Shown: one piece after another, positions 1 through 16,900 of the stretch
How positions within the stretch are numbered: the first letter of the stretch is position 1
Layout: each line of letters opens with the position of its first letter
Source: Botryococcus braunii
Taxonomy: Eukaryota > Chlorophyta > Trebouxiophyceae
Length of the DNA: 42,500 nucleotides
Assembly (NCBI GenBank): GCA_002005505.1
Contig: KV908343.1
Location: 394,468 to 436,967 of the forward strand
Direction of reading: 5' to 3'
Translations under genes and position numbers: made by a program
The notes under the pieces: model-generated
Told to the model about the DNA's origin: nothing
Databases searched by the model: none
The model's input: only the letters and a program-made list of their open reading frames with translations

Positions 1-246
1 CGGTTGTGCAGGAAGCAGTGGGGCAGACCTTGTGGTAGCAGCCAGAAGGCAGTGGGGCAAGAGGCACAATGGGGAAAAAAACTGATACAGCAAAACTTGA
101 TTGGCAAAAGGTGAAGAGGCAAGAGGGCAGTGGGCTGGACATTCTATGGCAGCAGGCAGAAGGCGATTGGGCAAAAGGCACATTGGCAGAAAGGGATATA
201 GCAGAACTTGGCAAAAGGCACTGAGGCAAAAGGCAGTGGGCTGGAC

Positions 247-4965
<4,719 letters not shown>

Positions 4966-5308
4966 CCTACTCAGATGATTCCCAACACGTTACAAAAACC
5001 CGTTCCAATGAATAAGCCCATTAGAAGCTATCCAAAAGAAATTCGAAGTATACTCGTATCAGCGGACCAGTAATAGGTGATCGCTCAGATAGCCTTGGAC
5101 GGCACATCCGCCCAGCAGTCCTTGATCCGCTAAGCAAACCTGCAAGGGCACGTATACACCTTCACGAAAAACAGTGTAGAACAGTATTACGAACTGTCTA
5201 AGCAGTATCAAGATGGTGGAGGAGATTCCATTGGTGTGCACCATCGGTACTGCAGACCATTGCCATTGTGATTCGTGGTGAAGCTGCAGTACAGCCTGCA
5301 GCTTCCTA

Positions 5309-5580
5309 CTTGTGGTGTCTGTCCCCCTACCACTGGGATATGCACCCACACTGCTTTACTTCTTCTTCTACTTTTCCTTCCTACTCATGGAGTCTATACC
5401 GGTACCCCTGGTATAGACACCCACACCTTTTTTCTACTTAAAGTGTTTGTGCCAGTGACCCTGGGATAGGCACCCACAGCGTTTCCTTCCCAGCCTAGTG
5501 GCGCTAGATGCAGTATGTGATAAGAAATAAGTGTGGGTGCCTATCCCAGTGGAACAGGAACAGACAATATAAAGTGGGGA
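5309..5580. repeat. Cluster of short hairpin repeats ending CACCCACA(C)
   Basis: Four copies of a 35-45-bp element: about 5310-5351, 5391-5437 and 5446-5480 (direct) and 5535-5575 (inverted). The best copy has the 9-bp stem GTCTATACC/GGTATAGAC around GGTACCCCT, then CACCCACACC and a T-rich run. A further copy sits at 41408-41450. This looks like a small dispersed repeat family; its class is unknown. Confidence 0.65.
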
Positions 5581-6165
5581 AATTCAGCGCCGTACGACCG
5601 AGTCTCGTATTCCAACCTGCATCCACATGTCTCCCCCACCCCCGTACCCACCCATACCCTTGATGTGATGCGCACTGCAGTACCTTGTTGGAGTACCTTA
5701 TCCAGCAGCTATGCCCGTCTGTGCACCTGTCTTGCTCGTGCGCATGACTTGCTCCCAATGGTTTCCACGCCTTACCCATGTCTTGCTTCGGATATTGTCA
5801 TGCCCATAAAAGGCACCCATTTACCTTGTGTGTTAATCAGCCATGTCTAGAAATGAGACAACCTGGTAATGACTTATCACTGATAAGCACTACCTGCTGT
5901 TTATGGATATGGCGCCCTAATCAAGACTCCGTGCGGACATGTTCCCCATCTGAATCTGCCTCAGCCTGTGGGCACCAAATCAGATATCATCGATGACCAT
6001 GAGCGCTGGAGTAGTCCCTGCTATGCGATGAAGAACGTTCCCTGATTTTGAATTGGGAGCCATGCGACGTACATGTATGTATATGCACATGTGATTCGTT
6101 CGGAAGGGGTCAACTGGGAGCGTTAGCTCGAGTAGAGAAACAGATAGGAGGGCGCGTGCGGGCCT

Positions 6166-6366
<201 letters not shown>

Positions 6367-7284
6367 CACGCGCGCATATGGGTGGGTGGGTGGGCGTGTG
6401 CGCCACACTGGATGAGTTCAGAATATCAAGTTGGCAATTGCCTCATTGCCGCTGGTCAATATGTGACCATCCACCGACTGACGGCTAGAAACTTACATAG
6501 TACCAATTGGTCGTACACCTTTTCATCCCCCCACTGCATTAGTTGGTAGCGAACTCACCGTTGTATCTAGTGAACATAACAACATGAGGGCTGCGCTCCT
6601 GCAGGCCATGTGGAGATGTGAAAGATGGGGTCCGGAATGGATCCAATTATGTGCCATGGACGATAGAGCCATCTATAGTAATGTCACGCTTTTGTGAGGA
6701 ATTTTAAGTGAGAATTTACCACCGACCCGTCCGGTTTATAACACCAACATGGTCTTTGAGAATACTCTACACTCGAATTGCGCATACAACTGACTTCCGA
6801 GGATGCACATGGCTTCCAAGATAGGGCGTGAAGTCTCCCACCGCCATCCACCTCTCTGGTGCCGCTCCTTTCAACATGCATCACTGTAAAGACAAAAGCT
6901 CTCCCTATGACCACGTCTGCGCTCTGCAGCTGGTCGTCTGAAAGATGGCCCCGCATCTGAGCCACGGCCTTGCCCTGGCACCTTCTGGTTCTTGGTCATG
7001 CCTCACAACTTGCGTATGTTTTATATGATGTAAATCAAGATTTAGATGTAAATCTAGATAGTACAAGAAAGGCCAGGGCGCTGCTCATGAGCAATCAGCA
7101 AAAGGGTCTAATTCACATCGAATGTCCAGCTTCAAGTCTGGTCGATGCACAACCCAAACCCACCGCACCACTTTAGGCCCCTTTAGCTTAGTACACACCA
7201 TCTGTAGTGCAGAGCAGATCGGGAGGTTACGCCCCGGTCCGGCTCGGGTACATAAGCGGGCGATTAATCGTTCAAATGCCATGG

Positions 7285-7360
7285 TACTTTTAGCCGATCG
7301 GTTAGAACCCCAACTCTGGGTCGAGTCCGTCGAGGGTTCGATTCCCCGGCACAACACCAT
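7285..7360 (+). other. tRNA-like sequence with Pol III A and B boxes
   Basis: TAGCCGATCGGTTAGAA (7291-7307) resembles a tRNA D arm/A box. GGTTCGATTCC (7335-7345) matches the B box consensus exactly, at tRNA-like spacing, with CACAACACCA downstream. The T stem has mismatches, no 5' acceptor strand complements the 3' end, and position 33 of the best anticodon loop is not U. It is therefore a decayed tRNA or the head of a tRNA-derived SINE rather than a working tRNA. Confidence 0.45.
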
Positions 7361-7446
7361 CAGGCCTGTTCGCATCAAGGTGCCTGGAATGAAGACGCCC
7401 TGGAGTAAAATTTAATGCCTACACTTCAAAAGCACCTGGCTGCTGA

Positions 7447-7708
<262 letters not shown>

Positions 7709-8196
7709 GGAACCCCTTCGAAGACTGGCTCAGGGTTTCCCATCAAGGTTGTTATTTTCTTTCAAGTCATCTTTAAGGGGGTTCAAAATACCTTCAATTG
7801 CAACTTGTTTGGTGTTGAGACGATCCGACCCAACTTGCAACCTGCCTAGTATGGGGCCTGAAACTCTATTGCTGATTACAATCTCACAACTCCTGGGGGT
7901 TTGAAGCTGCCAAGAGTTTCAACCGTCGCCTTTCTCCCAGTGACAAGCTTGCATGTACACGTTGCACAAGGCGTGAGGGTCATAAATCTATTGCAGACAA
8001 CGTCACAGACAGTTCCAGGTACAGTTACAGGTACCTACCATATAAGCGTTTCTGCCCGCCATGGAGAACCCGCCCGGCCGGCCACCTGGGCTGCTGCCAG
8101 TGTATGAGCTTGCCTCAACGGAGCTGCCGACTTGTTCTAGAGCTCTCCTCTGACCATAGGGAAAGGAAGAGCTGTATTGTACAGGGCTTGTCCTGG

Positions 8197-8231
8197 AGCC
8201 TTCGCCCATGCTCTGAGCATGGGCAAAGGCT
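8197..8231 (-). promoter_or_regulatory. 3'-UTR hairpin of the hydratase gene
   Basis: A near-perfect inverted repeat, GCCTTTGCCCATGCTC / GAGCATGGGCGAAGGC on the minus strand, with one base between the arms. It starts 11 nt after the hydratase stop codon (stop ends at 8242). It may stabilise or process the mRNA end; the role is inferred from position only. Confidence 0.5.
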
Positions 8232-8241
8232 TTCACATTGA

Positions 8242-8958
8242 CTACCTTGCCCCTGGCTGGTTTCGAACATTTGTGCGGATGAGGGCCAAGGCTTTTCCAT
8301 CAATCACTACCTCACCGCTGCTGGTCTTGCATTCAGTCAGGAAAACAACACGAGCTCCAGACACCTTTTCTACCGTAACCTCCGCATGAAGTGACTCTCC
8401 CACCTGCGAGGTCAGATCCAAGGCCCGGTCCCAAGCATGAATGCATTGAAGAAACCATTGAAGCATGAAACAAGCATGAATGCATGGAAGAAACCCCAAA
8501 ATCGGCATTTCTGTGCTCAGTGGTTCAAGGACATTCTGCTTGTTGTGGTTGCTTTCTATGCCTGACAAGATTGCCGAGGCACTGAAGCCACCATTTTATG
8601 ACTGAGTTCTCGCTCCCCTTTTCCCTGCTCTGCCTTCCCCTACTGAAGTCCCCTTCTGATGAGTTCCGCTTCCTCAATGCCGCCGTCTTTTATGTTTTGG
8701 CCAGTCTAAACTTCTGCTCTCCGCCCCTCCCCGGCTGGGGGACGGCTTTCACCCGCCATTCTAAAGCCATCCTCATCCTCTTCCCGTTTTCACCTGTTCT
8801 TGTTCGTGTCCCACAGTTTGTTCTTCTGCACCAAAGCACAATAACAAATCCTCTGCCTCCCTCCTATCCGAACCCCCAACAGACAGATGGACAGACAGGC
8901 AAGCTGACAGGCGCACACATGCTCACACACACACACACACACACACCACACACACACA

Positions 8959-9005
<47 letters not shown>

Positions 9006-9099
9006 CACACAACACACACACACACACACACACACACACGGCAGGCACACACACACACACACACACAGGCACACACACACAACACACACACAAACACAA

Positions 9100-9188
<89 letters not shown>

Positions 9189-9199
9189 AAAGAGAGATG

Positions 9200-9251
<52 letters not shown>

Positions 9252-9370
9252 CAGACACAGACAGACACAGACACAGACACAGACACAAACACAGACACAA
9301 ACACAGACCTGGACACAGACAAGACACACACACAGACACAGACACAGACAGACAGACACACACACACACA

Positions 9371-9438
<68 letters not shown>

Positions 9439-10231
9439 CATGCACGTCTCGCGCACATGCCCTTTGTTCTGTATACTGTCAAACGTCACAAGATGCCTGG
9501 CACCTCCACTATAGCAACAAAGTTTTACGTAAATTGAATTTTGAGAAAAGACCTGCCAGTAATCATTAAGAATTCAACGAGGAGTGCAAACCTGAGCAAC
9601 TCTGCGAAAGTTCAGGGACTGTTTCAAATAGAGTGCTCCTGGAAACTGCGATCCAATGACTGCAGGAAATAATGATGCACAAAGAATTCCAGGAAGTACT
9701 GCGTTGGCCCCTGTTGGGCTTCACAAGTGTTCATGAACTTGCCACAGTTGTACCACTGCCTTTCAGACGTCAACACATGACATCGACCTCAGCGCGAGTT
9801 CAGTTTGAATGCTTCAATATATTCTGCCATTGCATACACGACGTGCATAATCTATGTGTGATAGGCACACCATCGCTCGAAGCTGTGTTTGACGATATAT
9901 GAATTGGGTTTTCATCCCCCGTCAGCCTTGCAAACAAATCCACGTCACTGCTGTCAAACGTTTTTATCGTAGCGAAGGTGGCCCTGCAAGCATTTGAAAC
10001 CCAAACTTTCTTCGTTTCTTTCCAACAGGAGCACGCTTGAAACGTGACGAAAGAAGGCAGCAGCACCGTTTCCATTGAAATGAAATGCAGCGAGCTGGTT
10101 TCCCTGGATTACCCCGGTAGTAATGATGCGATAGTCCTTTCAACGTTTCGTAGGTGTGACGTGTTGCGTGGTAGCTCAGAGGTTGCAAAATGGGGTTGCC
10201 TCACTACGGAGCGCCGCAAGAGGCTATGCAT
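8242..10231 (-). CDS. Mitochondrial MaoC-like hydratase/dehydratase (hotdog fold), 4 exons
   Basis: Exons on the minus strand: 10231-10113, 9983-9871, 9710-9592 and 8403-8242. All have GT-AG borders, phases close exactly, and the result is a 170-residue protein ending in TAG. Residues 1-40 (MHSLLRRSVVRQPHFATSEL onward) are basic and Ser/Thr-rich, without acids until later: a mitochondrial presequence. The mature part starts TFATIKTFDSSDVDLFARLT and has GDENPIH with the Asp/His pair of type-2 hydratases. It continues with LPGILCASLFPAVIGSQFPG, SLNFRR, and a C-terminal strand region (VGESLHAEVTVEKVSGARVV). Length and motifs match mitochondrial 3-hydroxyacyl-ACP/thioester dehydratases (HTD2-type) and short (R)-enoyl-CoA hydratases. 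The likely reaction is reversible dehydration of (R)-3-hydroxyacyl thioesters in mitochondrial fatty-acid synthesis; choosing ACP or CoA as substrate is not possible from sequence. Intron 3 (9591-8404) holds about 500 bp of microsatellite. It is divergent from the receptor kinase gene. Confidence 0.88.
8924..9431. repeat. (CA)n-(GA)n-(CA)n block in hydratase intron 3
   Basis: CA repeats with minor variants at 8924-9100, GA repeats at 9103-9192 and CA repeats with CAGACA variants at 9199-9431. All lie inside one intron. The long Thr-His and Cys-Val frames on both strands are artefacts. Confidence 0.96.
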
Positions 10232-10968
10232 AGACCTAGTCACGCCAACAATGTGCAAATGCTAAGCAGCATGCTAGCTGTGATTGGCAATTTCATGAAG
10301 CCTGGTTCCGACAGCAACACCGTTACACCACAGCCACTTCTAGGGTGTTCAAATATGCCGGACGAATGCGCTTCAACAGAAAACTTCAACTACAACAAGG
10401 ACGAAATCTATGTTTTGTAATTTGAAATTCAAAATTACATTTGACCTAATGTGCAGACACTGGTTGTCAGGAGAATAGTAGTAGGCGACTACTGAAAAGC
10501 CTTTCAGTGAAAGTGCCGAACCCCAGAGGTCTCGGCAAGGGCAGCCCCCAAGGGACTGGGGCCCTCGAGACTCTCAGGGCCTGCCCAATCAGCGGTTAGT
10601 TTCCCCACGCGTTTTGTGTCCAGAGACTTTTCCGATTCGATGTATGCACGAAGTGCGAAGTGGCGGTTGGACCGATCTGTGCCAATGCGTTCGGCGGTCC
10701 AACCAGATTCAGGGTCTCACGAGATGATCGTCGATCAACGAACATGGACAAATAATATAATAAGGTTTCAAATGGGTGTTTGATGGGGTGCAATCGTCTC
10801 ATTTTCGTTCTGCCCGTGGTTAGTGAAGAGAGCGCGAGCTGTCGATGGACGGCGACTCGGCCCAGGCTGTCCGTGTGCGTTGGGAGAGTCAGAGAGTGGG
10901 GGTTGATAAGATTGTTCTGAATGGATTCCAAGGATTGTTGGTGTCATCTGGGACATGGATCACCAAAA
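10232..10968. promoter_or_regulatory. Shared spacer of two divergent genes
   Basis: These 737 bp separate the start codons of the hydratase (10231, minus) and the receptor kinase (10969, plus), so both promoters and 5' UTRs should lie here. I see no TATA box or other clear motif. An imperfect inverted repeat (GAGGTCTCG ... CGAGACTCTC) lies near 10529-10580. Confidence 0.5.
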
Positions 10969-13900
10969 ATGGCCTACAAGGGACGGAACCTCGTCCTTCT
11001 GTGCGCTTGGGTCGCAATGCTGGCTGAGGCCCAAAAGGTGGGGTTTCAACTGGAAACGGCCATGTTTTTCATTTTTAGAGGGAAAAACACTGCAGTATGC
11101 GTTCTGTGTAGGCGTTTCCCTGAAATGAGCCCTTTGTGACGGATACCGGTTTTGTACCGGCAGTCGTTCTGCAAAAAATTGTGTGTACAAATAGGTTTTC
11201 CGTTGAACTTCTGATCGCTTTTAACAAAAGGTTTGTCTCAGAGTGGGTACTGTTCGGGTGTTAGATCCCGGCGAGTCTGCCAGAGGGGACGCTAGAGCTA
11301 TACCCTTCGGTTTTTCATCCCAAAGAGAATATAGTCATCAGTACAGGTAAGACAACATTAATGCATAGGATACATTTAATGCATCTGAAAGTTATTGTGT
11401 ATTGTTCAGTGCCGGATGCTATCGTAGTGCCCCTGACAAAGGACCGAGCCGTGCAGATCTCAATGTGGCCTTCGAGAGAAACTCCGTTTACTCCTTTACG
11501 AACCTTACATCCCTTTCTGGCATGCTTGTCAACAGCTCAATAGACTGCAATGAGCAGTGCCAGCGACATGCATCATGCAATTTATGGTCATATTGCAACC
11601 AACCTCAAGGGTGCAAGGCAAGCACAGCAAATGTGTCCTGGGTTGATGCCCTCCCGGAGTGGCTTTCACCTCCTCCTGTCATCAAGCTGGATTACAGGCA
11701 CTGTGTATTGCAATATGCGCCTGAAACCACGCAAGTTGGGAAAGGGAACTCTTTCAAGTGGGGAAACAAAGGAAGCGAGAGAAACATCTCTCGAAAGGAC
11801 GTGACTATAGATACAGGTAAGAAATATTGCTGTACCTTCAGCTGGAAGCATGCAAATATGGAAATGTACCTCTTGGTGGCCCTTCTCAATCTCTTGGTGG
11901 CGCCCTGACAAATTTCCTGTCGTGGCAGGGGCACCAATCTTAAGAAATGTCTCTGTACTTTCTCCTCCAGTTCCAGGATATATAAGGTATGAATGTGCTT
12001 GCGCTGGTTTTACCTCATAACGTCCAGTTCAAGGCCCAATCATTTCAGTTGGAGTCCATCTGACCAATGCTTATGAAAGCACTGGGAGAGCATTCCTCCA
12101 AGGTCAACTTAAAACTCATTGTTTTTCTGCAGGTACTTTGGGGTAGACCTTCCTGGTCATGATTTCCCCTGTGATTACAGCTCAGCCTTTCATTTTAACA
12201 GAACTACATCACTCCAGAGTGCTAATATAATTTCAGATGAAGATACAGACTTGGACTGGGAGTACTGCTGGCTGTCTGGCTCCGCTGAGGTAAGGACCAA
12301 ATCTGGGCATCTTTTTCATGCTTCTCCAAATTCCAGATCTCATCAGGTTACTGGGCGGCATGTACCATGCACTGGCTTAAAACTCAGCAATGCACTCTTG
12401 TCGGTGCATTCTCATCATTAGCATGACATTCAGCAACAATGTGGGGTGCAGCTTTTGCTTCGCTTGTGCTCCGAAGAAACCATTTGTGACGGGGTTTCAT
12501 TCTTCCCAAATGGATATTCACGTATCGGGCCATTGCACTACAACCCGTCGGGCTGGCTAAAAAGCACCTCTTATACAAACACCAGCATTGACTTCAGTAA
12601 CTTGGCATACAACCCAGCTGCTGTGCTGTACGTGAAGTACAGTGCTGCGCTGCAATCCACCCCTCTGGCCCCAGAGGTATGCAGCCTACGTATTTCTTGT
12701 GCACCAACTGCATCATATGGGCAACTACATCTGTACTTGGGGCTTGCATACCATGTAAAGCTCCCAGCAAATCCCCCAACTTGTCCTTCGTCCCAGGCAA
12801 GATATGTAACGCTTGAGGGAATCCTAGGGAGGAAAGTGAGCTGTGGTGTATAGTTGAAATGTGGTCAATTATGTGTCTGTATCAAGGTATTGAAAGCAAG
12901 AGAGTTATGAATGGGACAACCTGGACCAATGGTACTGAAGTTTATCTGCACTCCTGCAGAAGTTGAAGGCAGACGAAGTTGTTTTGATTCTTAGCTTTGA
13001 AGGCGTGGAGCCCCAAGTGTTGAACAGCATTGATATGCCCACAATACTCATGAAGGCTCTGCATCCAGAAGTCAGTGCCCGTCAAGTGCACAGAATCAAC
13101 TCTCAGGCGGGCCTTCCTCCTGTGCAAGGTGATGATCGCCTCAATCTTGGTTAGGCTTGCCTTCACTTTGGTTCCTAAAATTAATTTTTGGGACATGAAA
13201 CAAAACAGACAATGTAAACTGTCCAACTGGATTTAATTTGAGGGCAAGTCATCAGGCAAGGATAGTGCTAGCACACAATGGTTGCCACACAGTTGCAGAG
13301 GAGACAGGCTCGATCTGCTTACCCAACATTCACACTTGCAATCCTAGATGTAAGAAAATGCAACTCATTACATCTGTGTTCCCGGCAATTGGTGTGGGAC
13401 ACACTGTGTGTGACCTTGTTGCTGTACTGTGGAGATTTGGCTTTAGTATCTGGTCCATGCCTTTCCTACGCTCAGCTCAGCATTTGTGATTTGCAGATGC
13501 GTTGTCACGCCGTGGAAGACCTGGGAGACAGCTGTTGTCTACAGCAAATGATCAGGAGCATGGAGTTGCTGCAACAGAAGCTCAGTTCCTGGTCCAAATG
13601 TCCAATTCATCAATGGTGCCAAAGGTGCGTCCCAAGGAAGCCTCATCTCGATTTGATTTCAGGAATGATGACAGGAACTTATGCAGAACATCATAATGAT
13701 TCCCTCTTCCTTCCTCTCTACTCTCATCGTCACCACCTATTTTCCTCTCCTCTCTAAACTCCTCCTGCTACTGCTACTTCTCCTCGAACCTCTTCCCCTC
13801 TGCTCCCTTGGCAATTTGTGCAAGAGTCATGATCATTTCCTCCTCGTGATGATGGCATTGTCAGGGCTTTACCAAAGACAGAAACTGCTAGCCTGCTGAC

Positions 13901-16900
13901 GTTTTGGGAGCAATGCAGGCCACATACGTGATGGCCTCAGAGGGCTTTTCAGCTAAGGTAGAGAACGAGCTGACAGCTCTTGGCCACACTGGCACACATG
14001 TGGCTACGCTATATGCAACTGGTCATGAAGCACGTCCCCTTCCAAACCAGCCGCAGCCTCCTCCGCCAGTAAGGATGACCCCAGCAATGCCGTCTCTTGC
14101 AGTTCCCCTTGCTGGTGGCTCGAAACACTCAGGTAGGCTTGCTTCTGGACTGGCTATTGCCCCGCCTTTCAGGAAGTGACCAAAACGGAAACAGCAACAT
14201 GGCTTAAAAGTCATTCCAGCCAGACATTGACAAATACTTGTTATCCTTGCTCTTACAAGTGAGGTCATCCAAACCTCACCTCTTCGAAGGTGATAATGTC
14301 GCGCATGCTGGAACCAACAGTAAAGCTCACTTCCTCTCAGGATTGGAAGTTTTTTCCCTTTTGGGTTGTGAAAGAATGATTGGCATCTCTCAACACATGG
14401 CACTCATGGTCTGCTTCTCTTGTGTAGGTCTGAACTATCGAGCTGTGGTGGGAATTGCGGCTGGGGCATTCTTCGCGCTCTTCCTCACGGCAGCAGCAAC
14501 ATTCGTTGTCTTTCGGTCTTACAAGCAGAAGCATGCCCGCCTGCGGTGCCAACCATCAGCAGGAGACCCGCCCATGCAAGGCACATTGTCTAAGTCTCAG
14601 ACTTCTGGCAGCCAAACCCCCGGAACTCCAACCAACTTGAGAGAGGCTGAGGCTGGGCTCGTGCAGTCGAATGGCAAGTTGCGATCCTCCTTCGAGGCCC
14701 AGGCACCTAGGAAGCTTCGGGTTTCGCGGACCCCGCCCACGCCTTCTACCAGCTCAGGATGCGAAGGAGGGGCCCTGTCCCCTCGAATCTGCATCCCTGA
14801 CGCAATGCTGGGCTCCACGGTGTCGGTGGCATCCAGCCGCTTTTCATCTGCGTCTTTTGGAGAGGTACAATGGTCAATCCCATTTAGGGCTCCCCGTTTC
14901 TTTGTCAAAACCTGGAAAGGTGGCATCCAGCCCCCTTTCATCTGCTTCTCAGAATGTAGAGGAGTACAATGGTCAAACCCCAAGAAGGCTCCCGGTTTCT
15001 TCGTCAACATGGAAAGAAACCAGACTTGTGTCTTTCAATGCTTTAATTCCCTGTGTCTGCTGAGACTTAGCAATGCTAGCAGTTACCATGTGTCTGACGC
15101 CGTCCCCTGGCAGAGGATCCCCTTTCTGCCAAACATGGAGTTATATTGACCAAAGAGCTTGCTCTCCTGCAAGATCGATGCCTCATTTGCAGTGTGTTGC
15201 CTCGATTACACTTGCATGCAAGCGTTAGTTAGTAGTGACTGCCTGGACGCATGAGTCCTTTTTGAGACCTTTGATGAAGAAGGCTGGTAGCGCGTGCAAG
15301 GCCACAACATTTAGTGGACAACGAGCGACACAAATGCTCCTAGTTGAACGCAGGAAGTATTTTTTCCTCACACTGATTGTGTACGCGGCAGTAATGAGGG
15401 TGCAGTTGATTCTACGGCTGCCCAGGCATCTGCAGGTACACCCCATAAGCAATTCGTTTACGGGGTTGCCTTTGCATTTGCAGGTACAGCCAGAAGATCT
15501 TGAGATTGTGCTGAATGCGGATGGTTCCAAGAAATTGCTCGGAAAGGGTGCATACGGGGAGGTAAGCACTGCATGCTCCTACATGCTCCAAGCATACATA
15601 GTTTGTGATCACGTGTGAGGGCAAAACGCAAATTTTTGGGAGTGATTTTGATCCCTGAATAATTCGTGACCATAGACCCGTGCCACGGCTACATCTCCAA
15701 CTGCCACAATCTTCATAGTGTAAGGGGAGCCATGCAATGTTTTTTTTGGGGGGCGGGGGGTGGGGGGGAAGATGTGTGCGTTCAGCCTTGCAAACATGCC
15801 ACTAGTCAACAATGTGGTCATCAATATACATCAATGTCAGGGAATGTTAGCAGCAACATGCGGAGTTTCAGCTTAACCTTAAGAAATGCAACTGAAACTG
15901 AAGCCTTCAGAATCGCAACTGAAGCTTTCACGTTTGCACCTGCTCTCAGATTTTAAGTGAAGCTTCAGGAATATAGCTGAAGCTTTGCATGTATATATTG
16001 CGTTGGCTCAGCAGTGGCACCTGCAACTTTCTTGGCCCGGTGGCGACATCACACGTTGGTGGGTGCCAATTGAATACACTGCATGTGGCAAACCTGAACC
16101 CATTGCATTGGTTGAGCTGTGAAATATGCAGGTGTACTTGGCCCGGTGAAAACGTCACACATTGGTGGTTGCCGATTGAATCCACCGCATGTGGCAGTCC
16201 TAAACACAATGCAGTGGTTGAGATATGGCAAATGCAGGTGTACTTGGCCCGGTGGAGACGTCACACCTTGGTGGCTGCCAAATTTGTCTATGAACCCAGC
16301 ACGCAGCCCCATTTCTGGCAGGAGGTACAAGTTCTGCAAAATCTGCGCCACCCAAACATTGTTACGTTCTTAGGGGCCAGCCTGCAGCCTGGAAAGGTAT
16401 GGAAAAGGCCCGGAAAGGTATGGTTTTCTTGTTTTTTTTGGGGGGGGGGGGGCGGGTAGGTCTCTATGGCCAGGTTTTGGTTCCAGGTTTTTGGTGGTGT
16501 GAAAGCTTGTAATCAAAGATCCAAAGGTATGGACATGCAAGCAACTCTCACTCAGTGTGTTAACCAGACACATGCCCGACTCGCAGCATGGAAACATGGG
16601 CGAGCATCCCCACAAGCAAAGTGAATGGGAATTTGGCCCTGACCCTGTGAGAATGTTGTCCATGCATTGATCGTGCACAAGAGCCATGCTTTTGGAGGAG
16701 CCATAACCAAATTATAAGAGGGCAAGATGATCACAAGAGGCCGTCCAAATTTACAGGCCAGGCCTTTCTCTTGCTAATGAGATCAAGAAAGGCAGCAACG
16801 TCAGGGGTTTGCATGGCAGGCTTTCAAAGATAGGTAGAGTCAAAGTCTTGACATAAGATGAACGTGTGGGTAATTATCCTCTCCAAAGACAGTGTGGCCG

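Noticed and set aside
4966..6160. Possible further exons of the transporter or another gene
   Set aside because: Open frames are short, lack membrane segments or motifs, and no phase-compatible splice pair was found.
10150..10200. tRNA-like GTAGCTCAGAGGTT
   Set aside because: No B box or acceptor stem follows, and the segment is part of exon 1 of the hydratase on the other strand.
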